From positions 1 through 64,000 of the forward strand of contig CAIQQO010000005.1 in the NCBI GenBank assembly GCA_903873965.1: a stretch of DNA of 64,000 bases, given 5' to 3'. The stretch comes from an uncultured bacterium (lineage in GTDB: Bacteria; Chloroflexota; Anaerolineae; J036; Brachytrichaceae). A model generated the notes under the pieces. That model did no database searches. It saw nothing but the letters and a program-made list of their open reading frames with translations, and was not told the origin of the DNA. Shown here piece after piece: positions 54,502-62,418 of this stretch (positions are counted from its first letter, which is position 1; every line of letters starts with the position of its first letter). Position numbers and translations under genes: made by a program.

Positions 54502-56923
54502 TCGCCTGGTTCAGTGAAAGCTTTTGTCCCTCCGCCCAGGCGGTTTCGAAATCAGCCGTGGGTAGGGCATCTCGCAGCATGGGCACGCGTTGCTCGTATT
54601 CGGCAAACAGTTCGAGTTCGAATATCCCCTGGGTGTGATGGTCGCGCCGGATCGTCGATGCGGCGCCCAGCAGGCGCACGGCGTGCAGCGGTTGATCTTG
54701 CAAGTGCGCCAGTCCGGCCGCCGATGCCAGTCCTTGGGCGACGCGTTCCAGGCTGTCCATCCGGTGGTGTAAAGGGATATGTTCCTTGAGTGACTGTTTG
54801 ACCAGTGCGACATCTTTCATCTGTAAACCAACTTCGGCCAGGTCGGCGAGTAGCATGCCGAGTGTTTTTGGCATCCCGCGCTGTTGCGCGAGTAGCATAC
54901 CTTCCTCTATCATCAGGCGCGCCAGTGCCGGTTCACCGCGGAGCATCGTGATGTGACTCATATACACGAGCGAAACAGCCACAATGCCCGGATCATGGGT
55001 TTCACGGGCAAGCTGGATACTCTCGGTTTGCGCAGTTAATGCCTCATCCGTGTTGCCCATCATGTACAGGCGGGTGCTAAACTGACTCAGCGCCCATGAC
55101 ACGCGATCCTTGTGCCCGATTTTGCGCGCCAACTGGAGGACGCTTGTCAATAAAATCACGGCCAGCGTGTTATCTGGTGATAGAAAACCGAGGTACTGAT
55201 CAGCCTCCATGATCAAGTCTTCAGCATTCAATTGATGCGCCAGTGCCGATGCCGCGCGATAGTTTTCCAGTCCACTCACAGCATCGCCCTTGTCATAGTT
55301 CACCCTGCCCATCATGGTGAGAACACTGCAACGCGTGGCAGTGGCTGTTGATGGATTCGACAGAACGATCGTTTCCATCCAGTGCGTTAACTCGTTGCCA
55401 TGGCCGAGGGTGGTCCAGACACCAAGGGCACCCGAGATCAACTGCCATCCTAGCTGCCATGCGCCGATGTGCGCTGCCCAACCCAGCGCAGCGCGTGTGT
55501 TGTCCAGTTCAGCCGCCACAACGGCGCTCCAGATCCAGAGCCACATGCCACTTTCGAATCTCATCAGCCCGGCTTGCGCAAGATCGGCATAATACGCCAG
55601 GTGGCGATCCCGAATCACGTTAAGGTGCGTGGCATCTGCGCTGCTGTGGGTCGCGACATCAACGGCGTATTGTCGAATGGTCTCCAGTAATCGATAGCGC
55701 GTCTTGCCGGTTGTATCATCTATTGTGGCGATTACCAGCGACTTGTTCACCAGTTGGTCGAGGTACTCGATTGCGCCTGCGCCATGAATGGCTTCGGCTG
55801 CATCCAGCGTCCAGCCGCCCGCGAATACTGAAAGATCGCGCAGTAACGTGCGCTCTTCTTCGGGCAACAGGTGATAGCTCCACTCGATCGCAGCGCGCAG
55901 CGTCTGATGGCGCGGTAATGCCGTGCGGCTGCCGCCTGTGAGCAGGCGGAAGATGTCGTCCATGCGCGCCGCAAGGTCTTCTACTGAGAAGGCGCGTATG
56001 CGCGCTGCGGCCAGTTCGATCGCCAGCGGTATCTCGTCAAGCCGCCGGCAGATATGTGCCACCCAGTCGCTATTCGCTGGGGTAACAACGAAGCTGGAAT
56101 TGACCGCACTCGCGCGCTCGGCAAACAGTTGCATGGCCTTATCCATCTCCAGTGGGGGCACGCGCCAGGTGACTTCGCCGGGGATGTTCAGCGCTTCGCG
56201 ACTGGTTGTCAGCACTTGCAGCCGTGGGCAAGCCTGCAGCAGTTCGGAGGCGAGTCTGGCGCATGCGTCGATCACATGTTCGCAATTGTCCAGGATGAGC
56301 AATGTCTGACGCTCCTGCAAATACTCGGTGAGGACGGTCAGCGCAGAACGGCTCATGGTTTGCAAGCCGAATAGGGATGCGACTGTGTTGGTCAGCGGTT
56401 CGGAGTCTGTGAGGGACGCGAGATCGACGAACCAAACGCCATCGCGGCGTTTTCCCAGTGAGTTGCGGCCGACCTCAATCGCCAGCCGGGTTTTGCCTAC
56501 ACCGCCGGAGCCAGTCAATGTCACAAGCCGGTGTGTATGGAAGAGGTCCATCACCTCGGCCACTTCGTGCTCGCGACCGATGAAGCGCGTGAGTTGCACG
56601 GGTAAATTGTGTTGTGTAGTGGCATCATGCAATGGAAACGAGTCGGAAGTGAGGGTTACAGCAGCGCTTGCTATTCTTGCCAGGGCAACGAATTCTCTGG
56701 CGCTATCGGAATCGAGCTTAAGCCCCAGTGCTTCTATAAATTTGGCTTCGACTATGTCGGGATCAGGCGACCGCTGCCCGTTTTCCAGGCGCGTGATCTG
56801 CGACTCGGAGTAACCTACAGCGATGCCCAACTCGCGCTGTGTTAATCGCGCGCGGCGCCGCAAATGCTTCAACATCTCGCCAAAGGTCTTGATCGAATCT
56901 CTTGCCTGGTCCGTCCTGCCCAT
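54479..56923 (-). CDS. XRE-HTH / NB-ARC ATPase / TPR regulator 1
   Basis: An 814-residue regulator starting at ATG 56923 (a TTG at 56932 is less likely; the second regulator starts at the equivalent ATG). Residues about 10-65 are an XRE-type HTH (LTQRELGIAVGYSESQITRLENGQR). Residues about 95-380 are an NB-ARC signalling ATPase: TRFIGREHEV, Walker A GSGGVGKTRLA near 140, Walker B LLILDNCEH. The rest is TPR-like helices. Such proteins switch on an ATP-bound state after sensing a ligand. The 3' end overlaps the SnoaL-like gene, and its promoter region is shared with TGTCAG-repeat promoter 3. Confidence 0.88.
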   Translation of the reverse strand: MGRTDQARDSIKTFGEMLKHLRRRARLTQRELGIAVGYSESQITRLENGQRSPDPDIVEAKFIEALGLKLDSDSAREFVALARIASAAVTLTSDSFPLHDATTQHNLPVQLTRFIGREHEVAEVMDLFHTHRLVTLTGSGGVGKTRLAIEVGRNSLGKRRDGVWFVDLASLTDSEPLTNTVASLFGLQTMSRSALTVLTEYLQERQTLLILDNCEHVIDACARLASELLQACPRLQVLTTSREALNIPGEVTWRVPPLEMDKAMQLFAERASAVNSSFVVTPANSDWVAHICRRLDEIPLAIELAAARIRAFSVEDLAARMDDIFRLLTGGSRTALPRHQTLRAAIEWSYHLLPEEERTLLRDLSVFAGGWTLDAAEAIHGAGAIEYLDQLVNKSLVIATIDDTTGKTRYRLLETIRQYAVDVATHSSADATHLNVIRDRHLAYYADLAQAGLMRFESGMWLWIWSAVVAAELDNTRAALGWAAHIGAWQLGWQLISGALGVWTTLGHGNELTHWMETIVLSNPSTATATRCSVLTMMGRVNYDKGDAVSGLENYRAASALAHQLNAEDLIMEADQYLGFLSPDNTLAVILLTSVLQLARKIGHKDRVSWALSQFSTRLYMMGNTDEALTAQTESIQLARETHDPGIVAVSLVYMSHITMLRGEPALARLMIEEGMLLAQQRGMPKTLGMLLADLAEVGLQMKDVALVKQSLKEHIPLHHRMDSLERVAQGLASAAGLAHLQDQPLHAVRLLGAASTIRRDHHTQGIFELELFAEYEQRVPMLRDALPTADFETAWAEGQKLSLNQAITEALAV

Positions 56924-56985
56924 TGCGTTCAATCTCCCACCTGAAAATCAGATTCTACTCTTGTATAGCGGATAGTGCAGTTATT

Positions 56986-57041
56986 TTGTCAGCCCAACTG
57001 TCAGGAAATGGCAACTTTTCTGATTGAGTGAGTAGTAGCAT
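56986..57041 (+). promoter_or_regulatory. TGTCAG-repeat promoter 3 (divergent from regulator 1)
   Basis: TTGTCAG (56986), CTGTCAG (56998), ATGGCAA (57008), CTTTTC, and TAGCAT at 57036. Half-site spacing 12 and 10 bp; 28 bp to the -10. It lies in the divergent spacer 63 bp from the regulator start, so it may control both directions. Confidence 0.65.
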
Positions 57042-57136
57042 CATATTCACTCGCTCACAATCGCATAGTGAACATGGGTGAAGCCGTGCTATTACTGAGA
57101 CAGTCGTCTATATATGAGTTCCGGAGGATAACAAAA

Positions 57137-57475
57137 ATGGCAAAGGTCTATGAAATCGCGCATATCGTGCTAAAGGAAGGCGTCAAAGGTGAGGATTTCG
57201 AGAAATTCTGGCTGCAGGAGTATGGGCCGCAGGGGGCGTTAATTGACTGGACATCCCATCTGGTGAAGGCCGATCGAGGCGAGAGGGCAGGCCAGTATAT
57301 GGTGATGTGGGAGATGCCCAGCGTCGAGTTGCGGGATCGCCTATTAACACCACCGCATGAGTTCACCGACGAGATGTGGCGCCGGCTGGGACCGAACATC
57401 CATATCCTGGGCGAAAAATTCGATCAGTATGTGGCAGATTATCAGTGGACTCATTTTATCGAACTGGGAGGCTAA
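57137..57475 (+). CDS. Small dimeric-barrel-like protein, paralogue 1
   Basis: A 112-residue protein starting at ATG 57137 after GGAGG. It shares with the proteins at 60233 and 62419 the phrases VKGEDFEKF, KADRGERAGQY and MWEMPSVELR. Length and strand/helix pattern suggest a ferredoxin-like dimeric alpha/beta-barrel of the NIPSNAP/EthD/antibiotic-monooxygenase group, which is inference. Its active site, if any, is unknown. Convergent with regulator 2. Confidence 0.7.
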   Translation: MAKVYEIAHIVLKEGVKGEDFEKFWLQEYGPQGALIDWTSHLVKADRGERAGQYMVMWEMPSVELRDRLLTPPHEFTDEMWRRLGPNIHILGEKFDQYVADYQWTHFIELGG

Positions 57476-57561
57476 AACCAATTCGCGACACGACTCGTGT
57501 GATTCAACCGGCAACCCTGAAGGGAGCAACACCGTATTCTGTCCAAAGTCTGGCGCGACGA

Positions 57562-60063
57562 TCACGCCGTCAGTGCCAGGGCGATGGCTTGATGCAACGA
57601 TAGCGCCTGCCCTTCCGCCCAGGCGGTTTCGAAATCCGCTTGGGCGAGGACAGCGCGCAACGCCGGCAAGCGTCGGTTATATTCGGCAGACATGTCGGAT
57701 TCAAATATCCCGTGGGTATGGTGCTCGCGCCGGATGGCAGAGGCAGCGCCAAGCAGGCGCACGGCTGGCGCGAGTTGGCCGCGCAACTGGGCCAGACCGG
57801 CAGCTGCTGTCAGCCCCCGCGCGACACGTCCAAGGTCGTCAATTTGATGATAGTAAGGGATGATCTCAGGCAGCAGGCGCTTTACCAGTGCACCATCCCC
57901 TTGGCCTAGTCCAACCTCTGCCAGGTTTTCCAAGTCATACCCCAGCCAGCCGCGCAGGCCTTCTTGACGATTGAGAAGAATGCTTTCCTCGAGTACCGCG
58001 CGCGCCTCGGGGTAGTTTCCCTGTTCCAGAAGCAGTCGCCCCATGGGGCCAAGTGCGCCCGCAATTGCGCAGGAGTTTCCGGTTTTGCGCGCCAACCTCA
58101 CGCTCTCGGTCAGCGCTGAGTGGGCTCGATTCAGGTTGCCCTGCAGGCGCAAACGTGCGCCGAGCATGGATAACGCCAGTGATTCGCGGCTCTTTCGTTC
58201 GGTCTGGTGCGCCAATGCGATGACGGCATTCAACAAGCGGATGGAGATGTCATCATCCAGTGTCAAGAATCCAAGGTACTGGTCCGCCTCAAGGATCAGT
58301 TCCTCGTCTTCAATGCGATGCGCCAGCTCGGATGCGGCGCGATAGCGGGCAATACTTTCAGGCACGTCGCCTTTTGTGTAGCACAGCCGCCCGATTACGG
58401 TCAAACTATGACCGCGCTGAATGTCACTCACCTTGGGGTTGGAGAGGACATTCGCGTCACTCCATCGTATCAACTCATCCCCGTAACCCAGCACTGTCCA
58501 GACGCCCAGAATGCCCGTGGTTAACTGCCATCCCAGTTGCCAGTCACCGCTTTGCGCCGCCCAGGCCAGGGCAGCGCGCGTGTTATCAAGCTCAGCCGCC
58601 AGGGACGCATTCCAGACCCAGTGCCATGTTTCATCCAAGATATTGAGCCGCCCAGACTGTGCAAAATCGGCAAAGAATTTCAGGTGGCGTTGCCGGATCG
58701 CGTATAGGCGCGCTTTTGCAGCGTCCGTAGACGTAGCCGCCTCGCTGGCGTACTGGCGGATCACCTCCAGCAACCGATAGCGCATCGTACCGGTGGCTTC
58801 ATCGATCGCCGCAATGACCAGTGATTTGTTCACCAGTTGGTCGAGTTGCTCCAGAACACCGTCGCCGAGAACAGCTTCGGCAGTTTCCAGCGTCCAGCCG
58901 CCCGCAAAAACCGATAATCCGTGCAGCAGGGCGCGTTCATGCTCGGGCAACAAGTCGTAGCTCCACTTGATGGTGGCGCGCAGGGTTTGTTGACGCGGCA
59001 AGGCTGTGCGGCTGCCACCCGTGAGCAGGCGAAAAACGTCATCCATGCGCTCGGCGAGTTCCTCTACAGAGAAAGTGCGCATGCGCGCGGCGGCCAGTTC
59101 AATAGCCAATGGCATGTAATCCAGCCGCTGACAGATGTGGGCGATCCAGCGGCGGTTTGTGGTGGTTACGGCAAAGGATGGTTTGACGGCGCAGGCGCGT
59201 TCGACGAACAACTGTACTGCTATGTCCATCGCGAGCGGGGGGACGCGCCATGCGACTTCGCCGGGGATATTGAGGGCTTCACGGCTGGTGGCCAGCACAT
59301 GCAGGTGTGGACAGGCTTGCAGTAGAGCGGTAACCAAGTTGGCACAGGCATTGATCAGATGCTCGCAGTTGTCGAGAATGAGCAGGACGTGGCGATCGAG
59401 CAGATGCTCGGTGAGTGCGGTCAAAGCCGGTCGGCTCATGGTGGGTAAACCAAACACAGCGGCGATGGTATTAGGCAGTGGGACGGGATCGTTGAGGGGA
59501 GCCAGTTCAACCAGCCAGACGCCATCGTGGTATAGATTGAGCAGGTTGGAGCCAACTTCGATGGCCATGCGGGTTTTGCCAACGCCGCCGGAGCCGGTCA
59601 GCGTCACGAGGCGGCATGCTTGAATGTAAGCAGCGACTTCGCCCACTTCGTGCTCGCGGCCGATGAAGTGTGTCAATTGGGCGGGCAGATTGGTGTGCCC
59701 GTGAGGGTATGGCGGCTGGGCGGGCGCCTCTTGGTCGATACCCGGGTGCGCCATCTCGCTACTCGCTGGGGCAGGCGCATGGCTGGCGCCAGCAGGGAGA
59801 GATGCGTTGGCAACGGCGGCTTTGGCGAGGGTGATCAACTGAATGGCGGTATCGTGGTCGAGTTGCAGCGCATCGATAAACTGAGCCTCGACTGTAACGG
59901 GATCGGGAAGGCGTTGGCCGCTCTCGAGGCGCGTGATCTGCGACTCGGAGTACCCTACGGCCATGCTCAGCTCGCGTTGGGTTAATTGCGCGCGCCGACG
60001 CAAATGCTTCAGCATTTCGCCAAAAGTGGTGATCGAATCTTTCGCTTGTCCAGTCCTGCCCAT
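57562..60063 (-). CDS. XRE-HTH / NB-ARC ATPase / TPR regulator 2
   Basis: An 833-residue paralogue of regulator 1 (near-identical N-terminus: LTQRELSMAVGYSESQITRLESGQR). XRE-HTH about 10-65, a linker with Pro-rich segments, NB-ARC with THFIGREHEV and GSGGVGKTRMA, Walker B LLILDNCEH, and TPR-like C-terminal helices. The two regulators are interleaved with their small-protein genes and have the same orientation, consistent with a tandem duplication. Its start is 63 bp from TGTCAG-repeat promoter 4. Confidence 0.88.
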   Translation of the reverse strand: MGRTGQAKDSITTFGEMLKHLRRRAQLTQRELSMAVGYSESQITRLESGQRLPDPVTVEAQFIDALQLDHDTAIQLITLAKAAVANASLPAGASHAPAPASSEMAHPGIDQEAPAQPPYPHGHTNLPAQLTHFIGREHEVGEVAAYIQACRLVTLTGSGGVGKTRMAIEVGSNLLNLYHDGVWLVELAPLNDPVPLPNTIAAVFGLPTMSRPALTALTEHLLDRHVLLILDNCEHLINACANLVTALLQACPHLHVLATSREALNIPGEVAWRVPPLAMDIAVQLFVERACAVKPSFAVTTTNRRWIAHICQRLDYMPLAIELAAARMRTFSVEELAERMDDVFRLLTGGSRTALPRQQTLRATIKWSYDLLPEHERALLHGLSVFAGGWTLETAEAVLGDGVLEQLDQLVNKSLVIAAIDEATGTMRYRLLEVIRQYASEAATSTDAAKARLYAIRQRHLKFFADFAQSGRLNILDETWHWVWNASLAAELDNTRAALAWAAQSGDWQLGWQLTTGILGVWTVLGYGDELIRWSDANVLSNPKVSDIQRGHSLTVIGRLCYTKGDVPESIARYRAASELAHRIEDEELILEADQYLGFLTLDDDISIRLLNAVIALAHQTERKSRESLALSMLGARLRLQGNLNRAHSALTESVRLARKTGNSCAIAGALGPMGRLLLEQGNYPEARAVLEESILLNRQEGLRGWLGYDLENLAEVGLGQGDGALVKRLLPEIIPYYHQIDDLGRVARGLTAAAGLAQLRGQLAPAVRLLGAASAIRREHHTHGIFESDMSAEYNRRLPALRAVLAQADFETAWAEGQALSLHQAIALALTA

Positions 60064-60125
60064 ACCTTATACGCTCCCGCCCTGAACCGGATTTTACTCC
60101 GGTATTAGCGTCTTTGTGTCTGTAA

Positions 60126-60181
60126 CTGTCAGCCCAGTTGTCAGGAAATGTCAACTTTTCCGACGTAGCGATCTATATGAT
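60126..60181 (+). promoter_or_regulatory. TGTCAG-repeat promoter 4 (divergent from regulator 2)
   Basis: CTGTCAG (60126), TTGTCAG (60138), ATGTCAA (60148), CTTTTCC, then TATGAT at 60176, exactly 28 bp after the last half-site. Half-site spacing 12 and 10 bp. Drives 60233-61703 and is divergent from regulator 2. Confidence 0.72.
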
Positions 60182-60182
60182 G

Positions 60183-60205
60183 AACACAGGATTTCAATCC
60201 GTGTT
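60183..60205 (+). promoter_or_regulatory. Leader hairpin with T-rich tail, possible attenuator
   Basis: AACAC-A-GGAT / ATCC-GTGTT pairs (one bulged A) close a TTCA loop, starting 2 bp after the -10 region, and are followed by TATTTTG. A further TTGTCAG half-site lies at 60210-60216, between the hairpin and the ribosome site. Confidence 0.4.
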
Positions 60206-60232
60206 TATTTTGTCAGCAAAGGAGAGTCGATC

Positions 60233-60568
60233 ATGGCAAAGGTATTTGGTTTCGCACCGCTGGAACTCCGCCCCGGAGTCAATGGTGAAGACTTCGAGAA
60301 ATTCTTTAATAACGAATATGCGCCCTTCGGCCAAAAACTGGGTTGGAAAGGGTATGTACTTAAGGCTGATCGTGGAGAGAGGATTGGCAAATATGCCGTC
60401 ATCTGGGAGTTGCCCAGTATTGAATTGCGCAACCGACAGCTTCCGGCTCCTGATCAGATTTCCGAGGAAGTATTGCAACTGCTGGGCCCTGAGTTTGATG
60501 AGGCCAATAAGAAACTGGATACACTCGTCGTCGGCTGGCCCTCCACTGACTACGTTGAGATGGTCTGA
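60233..60568 (+). CDS. Small dimeric-barrel-like protein, paralogue 2
   Basis: A 111-residue protein starting at ATG 60233 after AAAGGAGAG. VNGEDFEKFFNNEYAPFGQKLGW, KADRGERIGKYAVIWELPS and the C-terminal GWPSTDYVEMV match the barrel domain of the HD-GYP fusion at 62419 and, less closely, the protein at 57137. Fold inference as for paralogue 1. Co-transcribed with the Gfo/Idh/MocA gene 28 bp downstream. Confidence 0.72.
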   Translation: MAKVFGFAPLELRPGVNGEDFEKFFNNEYAPFGQKLGWKGYVLKADRGERIGKYAVIWELPSIELRNRQLPAPDQISEEVLQLLGPEFDEANKKLDTLVVGWPSTDYVEMV

Positions 60569-60596
60569 TACCCCTCTGGATGGAACAAGGAGCGTT

Positions 60597-61703
60597 ATGC
60601 AAGACAAAGTCCGCGTCGGAATGATTGGAACGAGTTGGTACTCGGATAATATCCACCTGAATCTGCTAAAAAGCCATCCCGGGGCAGTCACTGCCGCCAT
60701 CTGTGGACGCAACCGCGCGCGCGCCGAAGAGATGGCGCAGAAGTATTCGATTCCCAACGTGTACACGGACTACAGCGACATGATTCAGCACGGGAATCTC
60801 GACGCGATTGTCGTGGCCGTACCAGATGATATGCATTATCCGATGACCATGGCTGCACTGGATGCCGGCCTGCACGTGTTATGCGAAAAACCACTGGCGT
60901 TTAACCTGGTGCAGGCAAAGGAGATGTTGGCAAAGGCCGAATCCGCAGGGGTCAAGCATATGACGTGTTTTACCTATCGCTGGATGCCCCAGTTCCGATA
61001 TATGCAGCGGTTGGTGGCAGAAGGTTATATCGGCAAGGTCTATAACACCAGTTTCAACTATATCGCCGACTATGCTCGTCACACCACCTATCAGTGGAAG
61101 TGGGATCGGCAGCATGGTCTAGGCGCGCTAGGCGACCTCGGATCGCACATGATCGATATGGCGACGTGGATCGTGGGAGATATCACCCGGGTGCAAGCCA
61201 CTTTGAACGTCCGGGCGAACAAGCCGCACCCGGAGGGCAAGCCGTACGAGTTATCTAATGACGTTGCCAACCTTTCACTACAATTTGCAAACGGCGCTGT
61301 GGGAAGCATCTACGCGACGGCGGTAGCGAACATTGGGGACCGTGGACAAGCGCAGCAGATTGTCCTGCATGGCGAAAAAGGCACGCTGGAACTGGAGAGT
61401 GACTTGGCCACTTATACGGTGCGCGGGCTTCACGACGACGAAAAGGCGTTGCACGCCTTGCCGATTCCGGAAGACGTACTGCAAGGCGTCGACCAGAGTA
61501 CATCCACTTGGGATCAACTCTTCAAGATTTTCACCGAGCAGCCAGCCAGCACGCGGCTGTTTATCGACTCAATCCTCACTGACAAATCCATCACCCCCAG
61601 CTTTTACGATGGCGTGAAAACGCAGGCCGTGATTGAAGCGGTCTTCGAGTCCGACCGAACTGGCTGTTGGGTGGACGTCGAGCAGTTGGCGAACGCGAAA
61701 TGA
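60597..61703 (+). CDS. Gfo/Idh/MocA-family oxidoreductase
   Basis: A 368-residue NAD(P)-dependent dehydrogenase starting at ATG 60597 after AAGGAG. The Rossmann fold begins VRVGMIGTSWYSDNI and the conserved EKPLAF carries the catalytic Lys; GALGDLGSHMIDMATWI is the usual signature of the C-terminal domain. It oxidises or reduces a sugar, inositol or similar alcohol; the substrate is not known. It belongs to the small-protein transcript and is the only clear metabolic enzyme in this region. Confidence 0.9.
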   Translation: MQDKVRVGMIGTSWYSDNIHLNLLKSHPGAVTAAICGRNRARAEEMAQKYSIPNVYTDYSDMIQHGNLDAIVVAVPDDMHYPMTMAALDAGLHVLCEKPLAFNLVQAKEMLAKAESAGVKHMTCFTYRWMPQFRYMQRLVAEGYIGKVYNTSFNYIADYARHTTYQWKWDRQHGLGALGDLGSHMIDMATWIVGDITRVQATLNVRANKPHPEGKPYELSNDVANLSLQFANGAVGSIYATAVANIGDRGQAQQIVLHGEKGTLELESDLATYTVRGLHDDEKALHALPIPEDVLQGVDQSTSTWDQLFKIFTEQPASTRLFIDSILTDKSITPSFYDGVKTQAVIEAVFESDRTGCWVDVEQLANAK

Positions 61704-61733
61704 AGAAACCATAAGCCTTGCCGGTGCGCATGC

Positions 61734-61799
61734 AGACCTTTGAGGTGAAGGTTTGTAGGCGACGATGCTTGCAAGTCCACACCCGAAAGGTCTACAACC
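61734..61799 (+). repeat. Overlapping inverted repeats in spacer
   Basis: AGACCTTT (61734) pairs with AAAGGTCT (61786) and GGTTTGTAG (61750) with CTACAACC (61792); the two right arms overlap by 2 bases, so the structures exclude each other or form a knot. They lie 30 to 96 bp after the Gfo/Idh/MocA stop, before promoter 5. Confidence 0.4.
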
Positions 61800-61814
61800 C
61801 CAGACCCTTTAAAA

Positions 61815-61870
61815 CTGTCAACCCAACTGTCAGGAAAAGTCAGCTTTTCCGTCAATCAGGCTTGTATGAT
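61815..61870 (+). promoter_or_regulatory. TGTCAG-repeat promoter 5
   Basis: CTGTCAA (61815), CTGTCAG (61827), AAGTCAG (61837), CTTTTCC and TATGAT at 61865. Half-site spacing 12 and 10 bp; 28 bp to the -10. Drives the gene at 61907. Confidence 0.7.
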
Positions 61871-61906
61871 CACCTTGAACTCATTTCTAAATTCTGGAGG
61901 ACTATT

Positions 61907-62197
61907 ATGATCGTAAATCGACGAACGTTTATTCTTAGGCAGGGACGGCGGCAAAGCGCAATTGAAGCCATCAAGGCTACTTACGCCAGGGATCCAAGCA
62001 CTGTGAAACTGCGCTGGTACACATCCGATATCGGGCCATTTGACCAACTGGTCATGGAAATGGAATTTCAGGACCTGGCGGAGTACAACAAGTACTGGAC
62101 CGCATTCGATCCGGGCGAGGACTTCTGGAAGGGGTGGTTCGACCTGACCGCTACAGGCGGCACGAACGAGATCTGGGAGGTGGTTTACCAGAATTAA
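61907..62197 (+). CDS. Small NIPSNAP-like protein
   Basis: A 96-residue protein starting at ATG 61907 after GGAGG. The pattern MIVNRRTFILRQGRRQSAIE, PFDQLVMEMEFQDLAEYNKYW suggests a single NIPSNAP-type ferredoxin-like fold; it is not a close copy of the three barrel paralogues. No catalytic residues known. It stands alone between TGTCAG promoters 5 and 6. Confidence 0.65.
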   Translation: MIVNRRTFILRQGRRQSAIEAIKATYARDPSTVKLRWYTSDIGPFDQLVMEMEFQDLAEYNKYWTAFDPGEDFWKGWFDLTATGGTNEIWEVVYQN

Positions 62198-62317
62198 AAC
62201 CGGCGGATGTGTGGCTGCCTCAAAAGACGCATACCCGATGCGATATAGCGTGTCGATGTCTTCAGGCGTGAGCATGGATGGACCGTGTCCTATTCCGGAA
62301 GCACTTGTCATGATTTC

Positions 62318-62381
62318 CTGTCAGAATTGTCAGAATTTTGACACTAAATGTCACCTTTTCCCCGACAGGAATTTGTATGAT
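62318..62381 (+). promoter_or_regulatory. TGTCAG-repeat promoter 6 (HD-GYP fusion)
   Basis: CTGTCAG (62318), TTGTCAG (62327), a degenerate TTGACAC (62338), ATGTCAC (62348), CTTTTCC, then TATGAT at 62376. Spacing of 9, 11 and 10 bp, and 28 bp from the last half-site to the -10. More divergent than the others. Confidence 0.65.
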
Positions 62382-62418
62382 GGTTTCAGATGACCGTAAG
62401 GAAATAAAGAAGCCCATC

